Assembly (NCBI GenBank): GCA_947498125.1
Contig: CANMJH010000001.1
Location: 1,364,001 to 1,428,000, forward strand
From: an uncultured Nioella sp.
GTDB taxonomy: Bacteria > Pseudomonadota > Alphaproteobacteria > Rhodobacterales > Rhodobacteraceae
Direction: 5' to 3'
DNA: 64,000 bases
Of this stretch, positions 36,771 to 44,653 are shown piece by piece. Within the stretch, counting starts at the first letter, position 1. Each line of letters starts with the position of its first letter. The position numbers were made by a program, and so were the translations under genes. Under the pieces are notes generated by a model. It was given only the letters and a program-made list of their open reading frames with translations, was not told the DNA's origin and did not search any database.

Positions 36771-36854
36771 CCCTTAGGGCAAAGGCGGGACTCCCTCACC
36801 CTAAGGGCGAGCCATGGGACGCCGGGACTTCACGAAATGTGAAACGTCCCATGG
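36771..36854. repeat. Two inverted repeats between convergent nagA and the VWA gene
   Basis: CCCTTAGGG at 36771-36779 is complementary to CCCTAAGGG at 36799-36807. A second dyad, CCATGGGACG at 36812-36821 and CGTCCCATGG at 36845-36854, encloses an inner TTCAC/GTGAA pair. The second could fold into a long stem and serve as a bidirectional terminator. There is no T-run. Confidence 0.5.
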
Positions 36855-36862
36855 CACTGGAG

Positions 36863-39004
36863 TCAGTTGGAAGACAGGCTTTCGGCAAGGCGCATCAGCT
36901 GGACGGCCTCATTGCGATAGCCGAACTCATCCTCGCCGCGGTTTTCGGTGGCCAGCGCAATAGCGTCGGCATAATCCCAATCACCAAGGAAGTCATTGCC
37001 GCGTAGAAGCTGCCCAAACCCGGCCATAGCAGCGGCAAATTGCGCCTCTGGGTTGGTGGTATCACTATCGACAATGGGAAACTCGATCAGCTCGCTTTCC
37101 TCGGCGCCCGGCTCTTTCCAGCGCAGCCGCAGGAACCCAAGCTCACCAGACAGATCTTGAGCAGCCGCCGCCGGTTCTGCATCCCCATAGCGCAGCGGGT
37201 CCGTCAGGCGCGCGGGGCTGCCAACAGGCGTCACCTCATAGATGGCAGTCACATTGTGACCAGCACCAAGCTCACCTGCATCCACATCGTCATTGTTGAA
37301 ATCTTCACGCTCAAGCGCGCGGGTTTCATAGCCAATCAAGCGGTATTCGGCGATGACAGCCGGGTTAAATTCAACCTGAACCTTCACATCATCAGCAATG
37401 GGGAAAAGCGCTCCGGCCAGTTGATCAACCAGCACCCTCTGCGCCTCATGCAGCGTGTCGATATAGGCCGCTGTGCCGTTGCCGTTCTGCGCCAGCGCTT
37501 GCATCGTATCGTCTTGCAGATTGCCGCGACCAAAGCCGAGGACGGACAAATACGTGCCACTATCGCGTTGCGACTCGATGAAGTCAGTCAAACGATCCGG
37601 GTCAGAAATACCGACATTGAAATCGCCATCAGTCGCCAAAAGCACGCGAGACACCTCGCCCTCATCGGTCATCTGGTTGGCCAACCCATAAGCGACCTGC
37701 AAACCGCCAACACCATTGGTCGATCCGCCCGCCTGAAGGCTGGAAAGCGCCGCGTTAATCGCATCCCGATCCGCAGCAGAGGTCGGTTCCAGCGCCACAC
37801 CGGCGCTACCGGCATAAGTGACAATCGCCACCTGATCTTCAGGGTCCAGACGGTCCAGCATCAGGCGGAAACTTTGGATCAGCAGCGGTAGTTTGCTGGG
37901 ATCGTTCATCGATCCCGACGTGTCGATGAGGAACACCAGGTTCAGCGCCGGGCGATCCTCAATCGCAGGCATCTCACCTTGCAGACCAATATGAACCAGC
38001 CGCGTGTCGGGGTTCCAAGGCGTTTCAAACACATTCACCGTGGGGCGGAACGGGCTAACCTCATCGGCGCTTGGGGCCTCATAGTCGTAGGGGAAATAGT
38101 TGATCATTTCCTCAATGCGCACGGCATCGGGATTCGGCAACTGCCCCCGATTCAGCGACGAGCGGACGATGGAATAAGACGCCGTATCGACATCAATTGA
38201 GAAGGTCGACACAGGATCTTCGGCCACAACGCGGACCGGGTTGTCATCCTCATTGGCAAATTCTTCGCTATCCAGGCTTTCCTGCACAATCACCGGCTCG
38301 GCCGCGACGATGCCGCCAACCGTTCGGGTGTTTGCGTTTCCGGCAAACATACCGTCTTGCGCCGTGGCCGTGGGGACACCGGAATAAAGCGACATCACAC
38401 CGCCATTCTGCGTTGGCTGCGGAGCGGGCGACAAAAGCTGCCCTTGGGGGAAGACCAGCGGCGGCTCAAACGGTGCTTCGGCAACCTCCAATTCAGGCCC
38501 ACTTTCCGCTTCACCCGCGGTAACGGTCCCAAGATCAGCAGGAATTACGGCCGGATCAACAGCGCCTTGCTGTTCGGGCGCAGCGTCCAAATCGGTGCCC
38601 GGCGAAACGGTTGCCGTGCTCTCTTGCACGCGGCCTTCGCTTTCCTCGCCGGTTATCAAAACCGGCTCTACAATCTCGGGCGCCTCTGCACGAAAATCGC
38701 GCCGCATCTCCTGCAACTGAGGCATAAAGGCAATAAATCCAACCGCGACAATTGCGGTGGTGGCGGTCAAACCCGCCGCGGTTCTTTTTGCTAAAATCAT
38801 TTCAATAACTCCTTTAAATACGCCCCTCTTTTTGGGACGTTCAGAGTTATGACGCGCCTCACTGCGCGATCCTTGGAGGTTTTCGAAATTTTTTTGCGCC
38901 AGCGCCAGATTTTCGGCGCGGCGTGCGGGATCAGCGGCGGGTGTGGCCGCCTGCATCGCTGATTTCAGCGCATCGAAATCCATGTCATCATCGTGGGAGG
39001 TCAT
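36863..39004 (-). CDS. Membrane-anchored VWA-domain protein (YfbK-like), coupled to an ECF sigma factor
   Basis: 713 residues. The cytoplasmic N-terminus (1-75) is charged and begins MTSHDDDMDFDALKSAMQ. A single membrane helix follows (about 76-95, AAGLTATTAIVAVGFIAFMP), then a Pro/Glu-rich linker. The VWA domain (about residues 345-520) has a complete MIDAS, LIDTSGSM with later Thr and Asp positions. A DUF3520-type C-terminal region follows. The start overlaps the sigma factor stop by 4 bases, the place normally held by an anti-sigma factor. The short N-terminal segment before the membrane helix could bind the sigma factor. Confidence 0.82.
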   Translation of the reverse strand: MTSHDDDMDFDALKSAMQAATPAADPARRAENLALAQKNFENLQGSRSEARHNSERPKKRGVFKGVIEMILAKRTAAGLTATTAIVAVGFIAFMPQLQEMRRDFRAEAPEIVEPVLITGEESEGRVQESTATVSPGTDLDAAPEQQGAVDPAVIPADLGTVTAGEAESGPELEVAEAPFEPPLVFPQGQLLSPAPQPTQNGGVMSLYSGVPTATAQDGMFAGNANTRTVGGIVAAEPVIVQESLDSEEFANEDDNPVRVVAEDPVSTFSIDVDTASYSIVRSSLNRGQLPNPDAVRIEEMINYFPYDYEAPSADEVSPFRPTVNVFETPWNPDTRLVHIGLQGEMPAIEDRPALNLVFLIDTSGSMNDPSKLPLLIQSFRLMLDRLDPEDQVAIVTYAGSAGVALEPTSAADRDAINAALSSLQAGGSTNGVGGLQVAYGLANQMTDEGEVSRVLLATDGDFNVGISDPDRLTDFIESQRDSGTYLSVLGFGRGNLQDDTMQALAQNGNGTAAYIDTLHEAQRVLVDQLAGALFPIADDVKVQVEFNPAVIAEYRLIGYETRALEREDFNNDDVDAGELGAGHNVTAIYEVTPVGSPARLTDPLRYGDAEPAAAAQDLSGELGFLRLRWKEPGAEESELIEFPIVDSDTTNPEAQFAAAMAGFGQLLRGNDFLGDWDYADAIALATENRGEDEFGYRNEAVQLMRLAESLSSN

Positions 39005-39543
39005 GATGCCTCCTCCTCTTCTTTCAGCGCGCGCAGGGCCTTTTTGGCCTCGGCAACGCGCCAGCTAATTGTGCCTTCGGACACGCCCAGAATTTCTCCG
39101 GCTTCCGCATGGCTGATATCGTCAAGGACAAGGGCCAGCGTGTCCCTCAGCGGGTCTTTGAGCTGCCCCATCGCGCGGTAGAGCCAGCTCACTGCCTCTT
39201 GTTCTTCGCGTGCAATGTCCGCCCGCGCGGTTTCCCAATCGCCCCAACCATCCAATGCCTTTGAATAGGTCGCCGCGCGGCGACGTCGGTCCGACGCGGC
39301 ATTCACAGCAACGCGGTAAAGCCATGTCGTCACCTTGGCCGTGCCGCGAAAATTGGCCAGTTTGGCCGGCAGCGCCGCGCAAATATCCTGCGTCAGATCT
39401 TCGGCATCGGCGCGGCTGCCCGTCAGGCGAAAGCAGAGGCCAAAAAGCCGGTCATAGAGACGGGCCAGCAAAGCCTCAAAGGCTGCACCGTCCCCGCCAG
39501 CAGCCGCCAGCGCCAGATCTTCATCACTCACATTCATGCGCAT
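39001..39543 (-). CDS. ECF-family RNA polymerase sigma factor
   Basis: About 180 residues from ATG 39543 (an ATG at 39537 is equally possible; the longer frame has no homologous extension). Region 2: RADAEDLTQDICAALPAKL and TTWLYRVAVNAASDRRRR. Region 4: LKDPLRDTLALVLDDISHAEAGEILGVSEGTISWRVAEAKKAL. Co-transcribed with the VWA protein by a 4-base overlap. Confidence 0.88.
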   Translation of the reverse strand: MRMNVSDEDLALAAAGGDGAAFEALLARLYDRLFGLCFRLTGSRADAEDLTQDICAALPAKLANFRGTAKVTTWLYRVAVNAASDRRRRAATYSKALDGWGDWETARADIAREEQEAVSWLYRAMGQLKDPLRDTLALVLDDISHAEAGEILGVSEGTISWRVAEAKKALRALKEEEEAS

Positions 39544-39671
39544 TTGTTCTATTGGACGCAGGCCAAACGGCATTCCTTGGCGCCGAGATGAAAAAAGTTC
39601 CAATTCTTTTCTGGGGGCCGCGCACAAAGGCGGTCATCTTGGCCTTATTGGCGCATCCAAGCTGACCCAGC

Positions 39672-39893
39672 TTAGTCATCAGCCTCGTCAGCCTTTGCGC
39701 GGATCGCCTCTTCGTCGAACTGCAAAAAGAACTGCACGCCAACATAAATGGTCGCCGAAATCGCGACAAAGGCCCAAATCGGCTCGCCCCGGCTCATCTC
39801 GACGGCCACCCAAGCGGCGGTCACGGCAAGCACAATCAACCGGCGATAGAGCGGGATGAAAAATGGGGTTTGGATTTTGAAAACGTCACGCAT
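39672..39893 (-). CDS. Small conserved membrane protein of unknown function
   Basis: 73 residues from ATG 39893; the frame is open 42 bases further upstream. Two hydrophobic segments (about 16-33 and 38-56) around a MSRGEPIW turn, with an acidic C-terminal tail. No family recognised. It lies between the two ECF operons with its own short flanks. Confidence 0.55.
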   Translation of the reverse strand: MRDVFKIQTPFFIPLYRRLIVLAVTAAWVAVEMSRGEPIWAFVAISATIYVGVQFFLQFDEEAIRAKADEADD

Positions 39894-39994
39894 GCCGCGC
39901 AGTCTACCTGAATTCCCACCAGCGGCAATCACCAACGCCGTGCCAATCGGGCACCGCGTTGGGTTTGTCTAAAGGCATCACAAATGGGCGCGCG

Positions 39995-40633
39995 TCAAAT
40001 CCGGAAAAACGGCTGCAAAAGGCGCGGAACCAATGAGTTGAATTTCAGCGGGCCGCCTGTCGCGGCAAGGCAAATGCAGGTATCGCCATCGCCTGCCACG
40101 GGCGAGTGATCCAGATCATCATCGGCAATTTCCAGATCCCCAACGCCAAAACGTCCGGTTTCATCCAGGAAGCTGCCCTGCAGAACCAAAGTCAGTTCCA
40201 TTCCTGTGTGGCTATGGTCAGGCACCGCCTGTCCCGGCGGGATCGACAAAAGGCGCAAGCTGCCCTCTTGTCCCTCAGACAGAATATCCTGCTTCACGCC
40301 CATGCCCACACTGCGCCAACGGGGGTCGCGGTTTTTAAGGGCCTCGATAACAGGGCCGGGATAAATACCCTGACGCGCTGGACGCGGCGCCGGTGCCTCA
40401 AAGGGTTCATCCAAAAGCGACAGAACATCGGCCTTGAAATCTTGGCTCAATGCCTCGCTTTTCGTGGTTTCCATGACGGACCCAGCGACAGCTTCATGCG
40501 CAGACATATCGGCGCGGCAGCGATCACACATCGAGATATGGGCGGCGATCACCACCTCATAAACATGAGACAGCTTACCAGCCGTATAGGCCACCATCAG
40601 GGCCTCGGGGATATGATGATTGATGGTCTTCAT
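39995..40633 (-). CDS. chrR: ChrR-type zinc anti-sigma factor with cupin domain
   Basis: 212 residues. The N-terminal zinc-binding anti-sigma domain has His6 and the HxxxCxxC set His32, Cys36, Cys39. The C-terminal cupin (about 95-200) has PDHSHTGMELTLVLQGSF with the His/Glu metal-site pattern and a later His in DLDHSP. In Rhodobacter, ChrR holds RpoE until singlet oxygen or peroxides cause its release and degradation. Start overlaps the sigma gene stop by 4 bases. Confidence 0.9.
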   Translation of the reverse strand: MKTINHHIPEALMVAYTAGKLSHVYEVVIAAHISMCDRCRADMSAHEAVAGSVMETTKSEALSQDFKADVLSLLDEPFEAPAPRPARQGIYPGPVIEALKNRDPRWRSVGMGVKQDILSEGQEGSLRLLSIPPGQAVPDHSHTGMELTLVLQGSFLDETGRFGVGDLEIADDDLDHSPVAGDGDTCICLAATGGPLKFNSLVPRLLQPFFRI

Positions 40634-41190
40634 GGCTCTCTTAGCCCTTTTAACTCGTGGCGGAGGCGTTCTAGCCCCAGCCGAATACGGGATTTGATCG
40701 TTCCAAGCGGCAGCCCGGTCAGATCATGAATTTCTTGATGCGTCAGCTCGCCCAGATAGGCGTGTTCGATAACGCTGCGTTGGTCTGGTTTTAGCCCGGA
40801 AATCGCTTTCTTCAACTTACTGGCCTCTTGTTCCAGCGCCACGATCTGGGCGCTGTCAGGCTCGTGATCTTCGTCAGGCGCCAAATCTTCGGGCATGGCC
40901 CGCGCGCCTTTGCGGGCCAGATCAATCTGCCGGTTCCGCGTGATCTGGTAGATCCAGCCCGACACTTGCGCCCGCTCTGGGTCAAACTGATCTGCCTTAC
41001 GCCAGATTGTCAGCATCACATCCTGAACGATCTCTTCGGCCTCAGCCGCACCAGCCCCGCCCCGCATCACAAACCCTTTAAGGCGCGGCGCATAGAAATC
41101 GAAAAGCTGCGCAAACGCGCTTTTGTCCTTTCTATCTCTGATCGCCAGCATCCATTCGGTCTGGACCGTAAATTCTCGTTCTTTGGTCAC
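40630..41190 (-). CDS. rpoE: RpoE-type ECF sigma factor (singlet oxygen response)
   Basis: About 186 residues from a GTG at 41190 (VTKEREFTVQTEW). The frame is open to 41424, but the extra residues resemble no RpoE and cross a candidate promoter, so the shorter start is preferred; the true start is uncertain. Region 2: AEAEEIVQDVMLTIWRKADQF and SGWIYQITRNRQIDLARK. Region 4: GLKPDQRSVIEHAYLGELTHQEI and LPLGTIKSRIRLGLERLR. Paired with chrR. Confidence 0.88.
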   Translation of the reverse strand: MTKEREFTVQTEWMLAIRDRKDKSAFAQLFDFYAPRLKGFVMRGGAGAAEAEEIVQDVMLTIWRKADQFDPERAQVSGWIYQITRNRQIDLARKGARAMPEDLAPDEDHEPDSAQIVALEQEASKLKKAISGLKPDQRSVIEHAYLGELTHQEIHDLTGLPLGTIKSRIRLGLERLRHELKGLREP

Positions 41191-41293
41191 CGCGGTCCCA
41201 CTTTTGCTTGGCACGGCCTGAAAGAACCTCGCCTGACTGGCGGGGGGCTGCGGGCGGTCGGCCAATATCTTTTCAGCGCCGGTGATCATAAGT

Positions 41294-41323
41294 GGTTTAC
41301 GCTTACGCGCCAGTTCTGGATCA
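41294..41323 (-). promoter_or_regulatory. Candidate RpoE-dependent promoter of rpoE-chrR
   Basis: On the minus strand TGATCC (41323-41318) is followed after 18 bases by TAAACC (41299-41294). The Rhodobacter RpoE promoter pattern is TGATCC, 18 bases, TAAGA-like. The predicted transcript would start near 41287, leaving about 97 bases before the GTG start. Confidence 0.5.
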
Positions 41324-41373
41324 AATTTATTCCGAACTTTTCTGAATTCGCGCCCTGAGACACTGCAACCGAT

Positions 41374-41387
41374 TGCACTCATCCCCT
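41374..41387. promoter_or_regulatory. LacI-type operator at its own gene
   Basis: TGCAACCGATTGCA, one mismatch from the perfect palindrome core TGCAACCGGTTGCA found at the divergent inositol-like promoter (45784-45797). Lies 47 bases before the LacI-family start and suggests autoregulation. Confidence 0.6.
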
Positions 41388-41433
41388 GAAACGGGCTTAT
41401 TGGAAGCGACAGAAGAACAAGCAAGGCAATCTT

Positions 41434-42432
41434 ATGGCCGTCACATTGCGCGAAGTGGCCCTGCGTGCCGGTGTCAGCCGGTCCGCTGTATCACGCACCT
41501 TTACGCCCGGCGCATCGGTATCTGCAAAGACCCGTGCCAAGGTCGAAGCCGCCGCAGATGCGCTTGGCTATCGCCCCAATGCACTGGCCTCTAGCCTGAC
41601 AACAGGCCGCACGCAGTTGATCGGCCTTGTCGCCGATAACTTTCACAACCCGATTTTTCTTGAGGTCTTCGATCTTTTCACGCGCGAGTTGCAAAAGCGC
41701 GGGTTAAAGCCGCTGCTGGTCAATCTTACCGACGAAACCGACCCCGCCCAATCGGTGCAAATGCTGCGGGCCTATTCAGTGGATGGCGTCATTGTCGCCT
41801 CATCCACGCTGCCCCCCAGCTTTGCTGCCGCGTTTCGTCAGGCTGGTATTCCCGTTGTGCATTCTTTTGGCCGTCGTTGGGATGATCCCGATGTGCATAT
41901 TGTCGGCATCGATAACGCAGCTTGCGGTCGTCTTGCGGCCCGCAGCCTCATCGCACGCGGCTATAAACGTCTAGGTTTTCTTGGCGGGCCAGAGGGTGCA
42001 ACATCGACCCAAGACCGTCTGGCAGGGTTTTCCGAAGAAATTGCGCGCCATGAGGATATCACGCTCAGCCATTCCTTCGCCGAGGCCTATAGTTTTGCCG
42101 CAGGGCGCGCCGAAATGCAGCGTCTTTTGGAAGGCAGACCCGCCGAAGCGTATTTCTGCGGTGATGACGTTCTATCGATAGGGGCGCTTAGCGCAATCCG
42201 GGAGGCCGGATTAAAAGTGCCAGAAGATATCGGTCTGATCGGCCTCAATGACATGGAAATGGCGGGATGGGAGAATATCGCCCTAACAACCATTCATCAG
42301 CCTATTGGCGACATCATCACCGCCTCGGTTAATCTGGTCGTAAAAATGCTCAACCAGCCTGACCTGCCCCCGGATGGGCGAACATTCTCATGTGATATTG
42401 TCGAGCGCGCGTCGCTGCGCCCTCTGCCCTGA
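41434..42432 (+). CDS. LacI-family transcriptional regulator
   Basis: 332 residues. N-terminal HTH MAVTLREVALRAGVSRSAVSRTF with the hinge YRPNALASSLTTGRT, then a periplasmic-binding-protein-like effector domain with VDGVIVASSTLP, YKRLGFLGG and IGLIGLNDMEMAGWENIALTTI. It is convergent with the inositol-like minus-strand operon across a strong terminator. It probably represses that operon and the divergent iolC operon through TGCAACCGGTTGCA-like operators. The effector is presumably a sugar or cyclitol. Confidence 0.88.
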   Translation: MAVTLREVALRAGVSRSAVSRTFTPGASVSAKTRAKVEAAADALGYRPNALASSLTTGRTQLIGLVADNFHNPIFLEVFDLFTRELQKRGLKPLLVNLTDETDPAQSVQMLRAYSVDGVIVASSTLPPSFAAAFRQAGIPVVHSFGRRWDDPDVHIVGIDNAACGRLAARSLIARGYKRLGFLGGPEGATSTQDRLAGFSEEIARHEDITLSHSFAEAYSFAAGRAEMQRLLEGRPAEAYFCGDDVLSIGALSAIREAGLKVPEDIGLIGLNDMEMAGWENIALTTIHQPIGDIITASVNLVVKMLNQPDLPPDGRTFSCDIVERASLRPLP

Positions 42433-42454
42433 CAAGGCGGTAAGACGAGATAGA

Positions 42455-42480
42455 AAAAGGGGTCCCGAAAGACCCCTTTT
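42455..42480. terminator. Bidirectional rho-independent terminator
   Basis: Perfect 10-bp stem, AAAAGGGGTC at 42455-42464 and GACCCCTTTT at 42471-42480, with a CCGAAA loop. The A/T flanks give a T-run in both directions. Serves the LacI gene and the convergent Gfo/Idh operon. Confidence 0.9.
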
Positions 42481-42518
42481 AAAATCGTTATCTAGATTAC
42501 CAGCTACGAAACCCTAAC

Positions 42519-43652
42519 TCACCGAAACATCGGTGGGCGGGCATCGACCCAAGCGCCGTTTGCTTTTGCGGATGCAACGGCCTGATGTACCGCCGCCATA
42601 GACCTAACGCCGGCTTCGGCGCCGGGCAATCCATCGCGCAGCTCACCGGCAATCGCATCAGCCAGATCGCAATAAATATTGGCAACAGCCAGCGGAAAGC
42701 CTTCTGGATGAGCAATGGACACACGCGACAGACGCTGCGCGCCCTCGTGCAGGCCCGCCTCACCCTTCTCGATAATCTGTGTGCGTCCGCCAACGGGCGT
42801 GTAAATCAACTGGTTCGGCTGCTCGGATGCCCACCGCAGACCGCCGGTTTCGCCAAAGATCTGGATATCAAACCCATGTTGCCGGCCAATAGCGACCGAG
42901 GATGTCCAAAGACGCCCAACCGTCCCTCCAGCCATGCGGAAATTGACCATCGCGTCATCTTCCAACTCACGTGACGGGATCGTCGACGCGAAATCGGCCG
43001 ACAGCGTTTCAACCTCATCATCACAGATGAAGCTGGCCATATGCAGCGCGTGGATCCCGCAATCTGCAAACTGGCCCGAGACACCGGCCATAGCAGGGTC
43101 ATAGCGCCAGCGAACCCGAGGGTTATCGGCATCTGTCGCGTCACCGTGATGGCCATGCGAGAAATTGGTGACAACCAAACGGATCTTCCCGATCTCGCCA
43201 TGCTGCACCATCGCGCGGGCCTGCCGGATCATTGGATAGGCCGAGTAGCAGTAATTGACGGCACAGATCTTGCCGGTCTTCTGTGCGACCCGCACGATCT
43301 CTTCGCCTTCTTCAACCGTCATGGTCATCGGCTTTTCGCACAGCACGTTGAACCCGGCCTCAAGGAAGGATTTGGTGATCTCAAAATGGGTCGAGTTCGG
43401 CGTCGCGACCGTGACAAGGTCAACCTTGTCCTCACGGTTCTTTTCGCCCGCCAGCATTTCTTGCCAATCGCCATAGGCGCGATCCGCATCAACGCCAAGG
43501 CGCTGCGCATATTCCCGGCCAATATCGGCGCGGTGATCCAAAGCGCCAGCCGCCAGCACAAAGCGGCCATCAGCCTGTGCGCCCAATCGGTGGGCCGGGC
43601 CGATTTGGCTGCCTTCGCCGCCACCGATCATGCCCCAGTTAAGTCTTGCCAT
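42519..43652 (-). CDS. Gfo/Idh/MocA-family dehydrogenase (1)
   Basis: 377 residues from ATG 43652 (GAAGGA upstream). The Rossmann domain starts LNWGMIGGGEGSQIGPAHR, then ATPNSTHFEI and VLCEKPMTMTVEEGEE with the conserved Lys. The C-terminal domain has GQFADCGIHALHMASF with the catalytic-region Asp/His. NAD(P)-dependent oxidation of a cyclitol or sugar is expected. It is the last gene of the minus-strand operon with IolE-like and a second Gfo/Idh; specificity is unknown. Confidence 0.85.
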   Translation of the reverse strand: MARLNWGMIGGGEGSQIGPAHRLGAQADGRFVLAAGALDHRADIGREYAQRLGVDADRAYGDWQEMLAGEKNREDKVDLVTVATPNSTHFEITKSFLEAGFNVLCEKPMTMTVEEGEEIVRVAQKTGKICAVNYCYSAYPMIRQARAMVQHGEIGKIRLVVTNFSHGHHGDATDADNPRVRWRYDPAMAGVSGQFADCGIHALHMASFICDDEVETLSADFASTIPSRELEDDAMVNFRMAGGTVGRLWTSSVAIGRQHGFDIQIFGETGGLRWASEQPNQLIYTPVGGRTQIIEKGEAGLHEGAQRLSRVSIAHPEGFPLAVANIYCDLADAIAGELRDGLPGAEAGVRSMAAVHQAVASAKANGAWVDARPPMFR

Positions 43653-43708
43653 GGCAATGGTCCTTCTAGCCAAAGCGCCTGTCTTTTCGCTCCTGCGTAT
43701 GCACAGGG

Positions 43709-43729
43709 GGTGTACAGGCTGTGTACAGG
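43709..43729. repeat. Short tandem repeat GTGTACAGG, 11-base period
   Basis: GTGTACAGG occurs at 43710-43718 and again at 43721-43729, with a diverged copy (GCACAGG) just before. In the 89-base gap between the IolE-like and Gfo/Idh genes. Could be a protein-binding site on one helical face. Confidence 0.35.
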
Positions 43730-43741
43730 TTGCATCAGGCC

Positions 43742-44632
43742 TTAGAAGCCGATGGATTGCAAATATTCGCGGTTTACGCGGGCATCGCCCAACGTGTCGG
43801 GATCAAGCAGCGGATCACAGTCTTGCTCGACCGTGCACCACCCTTCAAAACCGGCATCCAGCAGCACTTGACGCACTGCAGGGAAATCAACGTCGCCCTG
43901 ACCAAGATTGCAGAAAATGCCTTGCCCACACGCGTCATAAAAGCCCGTGCTTTTCGCGATAACATCGGCCTTGATCGCCGGGTCGATATCTTTGAAATGC
44001 ATGTAGGAAATACGGTTTATATTGCGCTTCATAAAGGCAACGGGATCAAATCCAGCATAAGAATGATGGCCCGTGTCAAAGCAGATTTTGAGGATCTTTT
44101 CGTCAACTTCATTCAAAAGCCGGTCAAGCTCGGGCTCGAAATCCATGAACCCAGCCGCATGCGCATGCATGCCTACGGTCAAGCCATATTCCTCGGTCCC
44201 GATACGTGCGGTTTCGGCAATGCGGTCGCGATAGGCGATCCACTCGGCCTTATCCATCTGCTCAGCAGCATCCGCACGGCCCGCAGTCGGCGCGCGGCGC
44301 GGCGAAATTGAGTCAATCAAAACAAGATGTTCGGCGCCATGAGCTTTCAGCGCTTTGCAAGTGCGGATGGTGGCATCCAGCACGTCATCCCATGCGTCCG
44401 GATCGTGATAGGGGCGGAAAACCACGCCGCCGATCAGCTCAAGATCATGCTCGGCCAGCCCATCGGCCAAAATGGCAGGGTCTTCGGGCATGAAGCCAAC
44501 TGGCCCCAGCTCGATCCCTTTATAGCCCGCTTCAGCACATTCTTTCAGAACATGTTGCCATGTTGGATTGCGAGCATCCTCTGCAAATTCCACACCCCAT
44601 GAGCAAGGCGCATTCCCAATGCGAATGGTCAT
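43742..44632 (-). CDS. IolE/IolI-like TIM-barrel epimerase or dehydratase
   Basis: 296 residues. Xylose-isomerase-like barrel: GNAPCSWGVEFAEDAR, GYKGIELGPVGFMP, VGMHAHAAGFMD, CFDTGHHSYAGFDP, MHFKDIDP, and FEGWCTVEQDCDP at the end. The metal ligands (Glu, Asp, His, Glu) are in place. Closest in pattern to inosose dehydratase IolE or inosose isomerase IolI. It lies between two Gfo/Idh dehydrogenases, consistent with cyclitol oxidation followed by dehydration or isomerisation. Confidence 0.78.
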   Translation of the reverse strand: MTIRIGNAPCSWGVEFAEDARNPTWQHVLKECAEAGYKGIELGPVGFMPEDPAILADGLAEHDLELIGGVVFRPYHDPDAWDDVLDATIRTCKALKAHGAEHLVLIDSISPRRAPTAGRADAAEQMDKAEWIAYRDRIAETARIGTEEYGLTVGMHAHAAGFMDFEPELDRLLNEVDEKILKICFDTGHHSYAGFDPVAFMKRNINRISYMHFKDIDPAIKADVIAKSTGFYDACGQGIFCNLGQGDVDFPAVRQVLLDAGFEGWCTVEQDCDPLLDPDTLGDARVNREYLQSIGF

Positions 44633-44653
44633 AGTTAAGAGCCTTTCTTTGGC

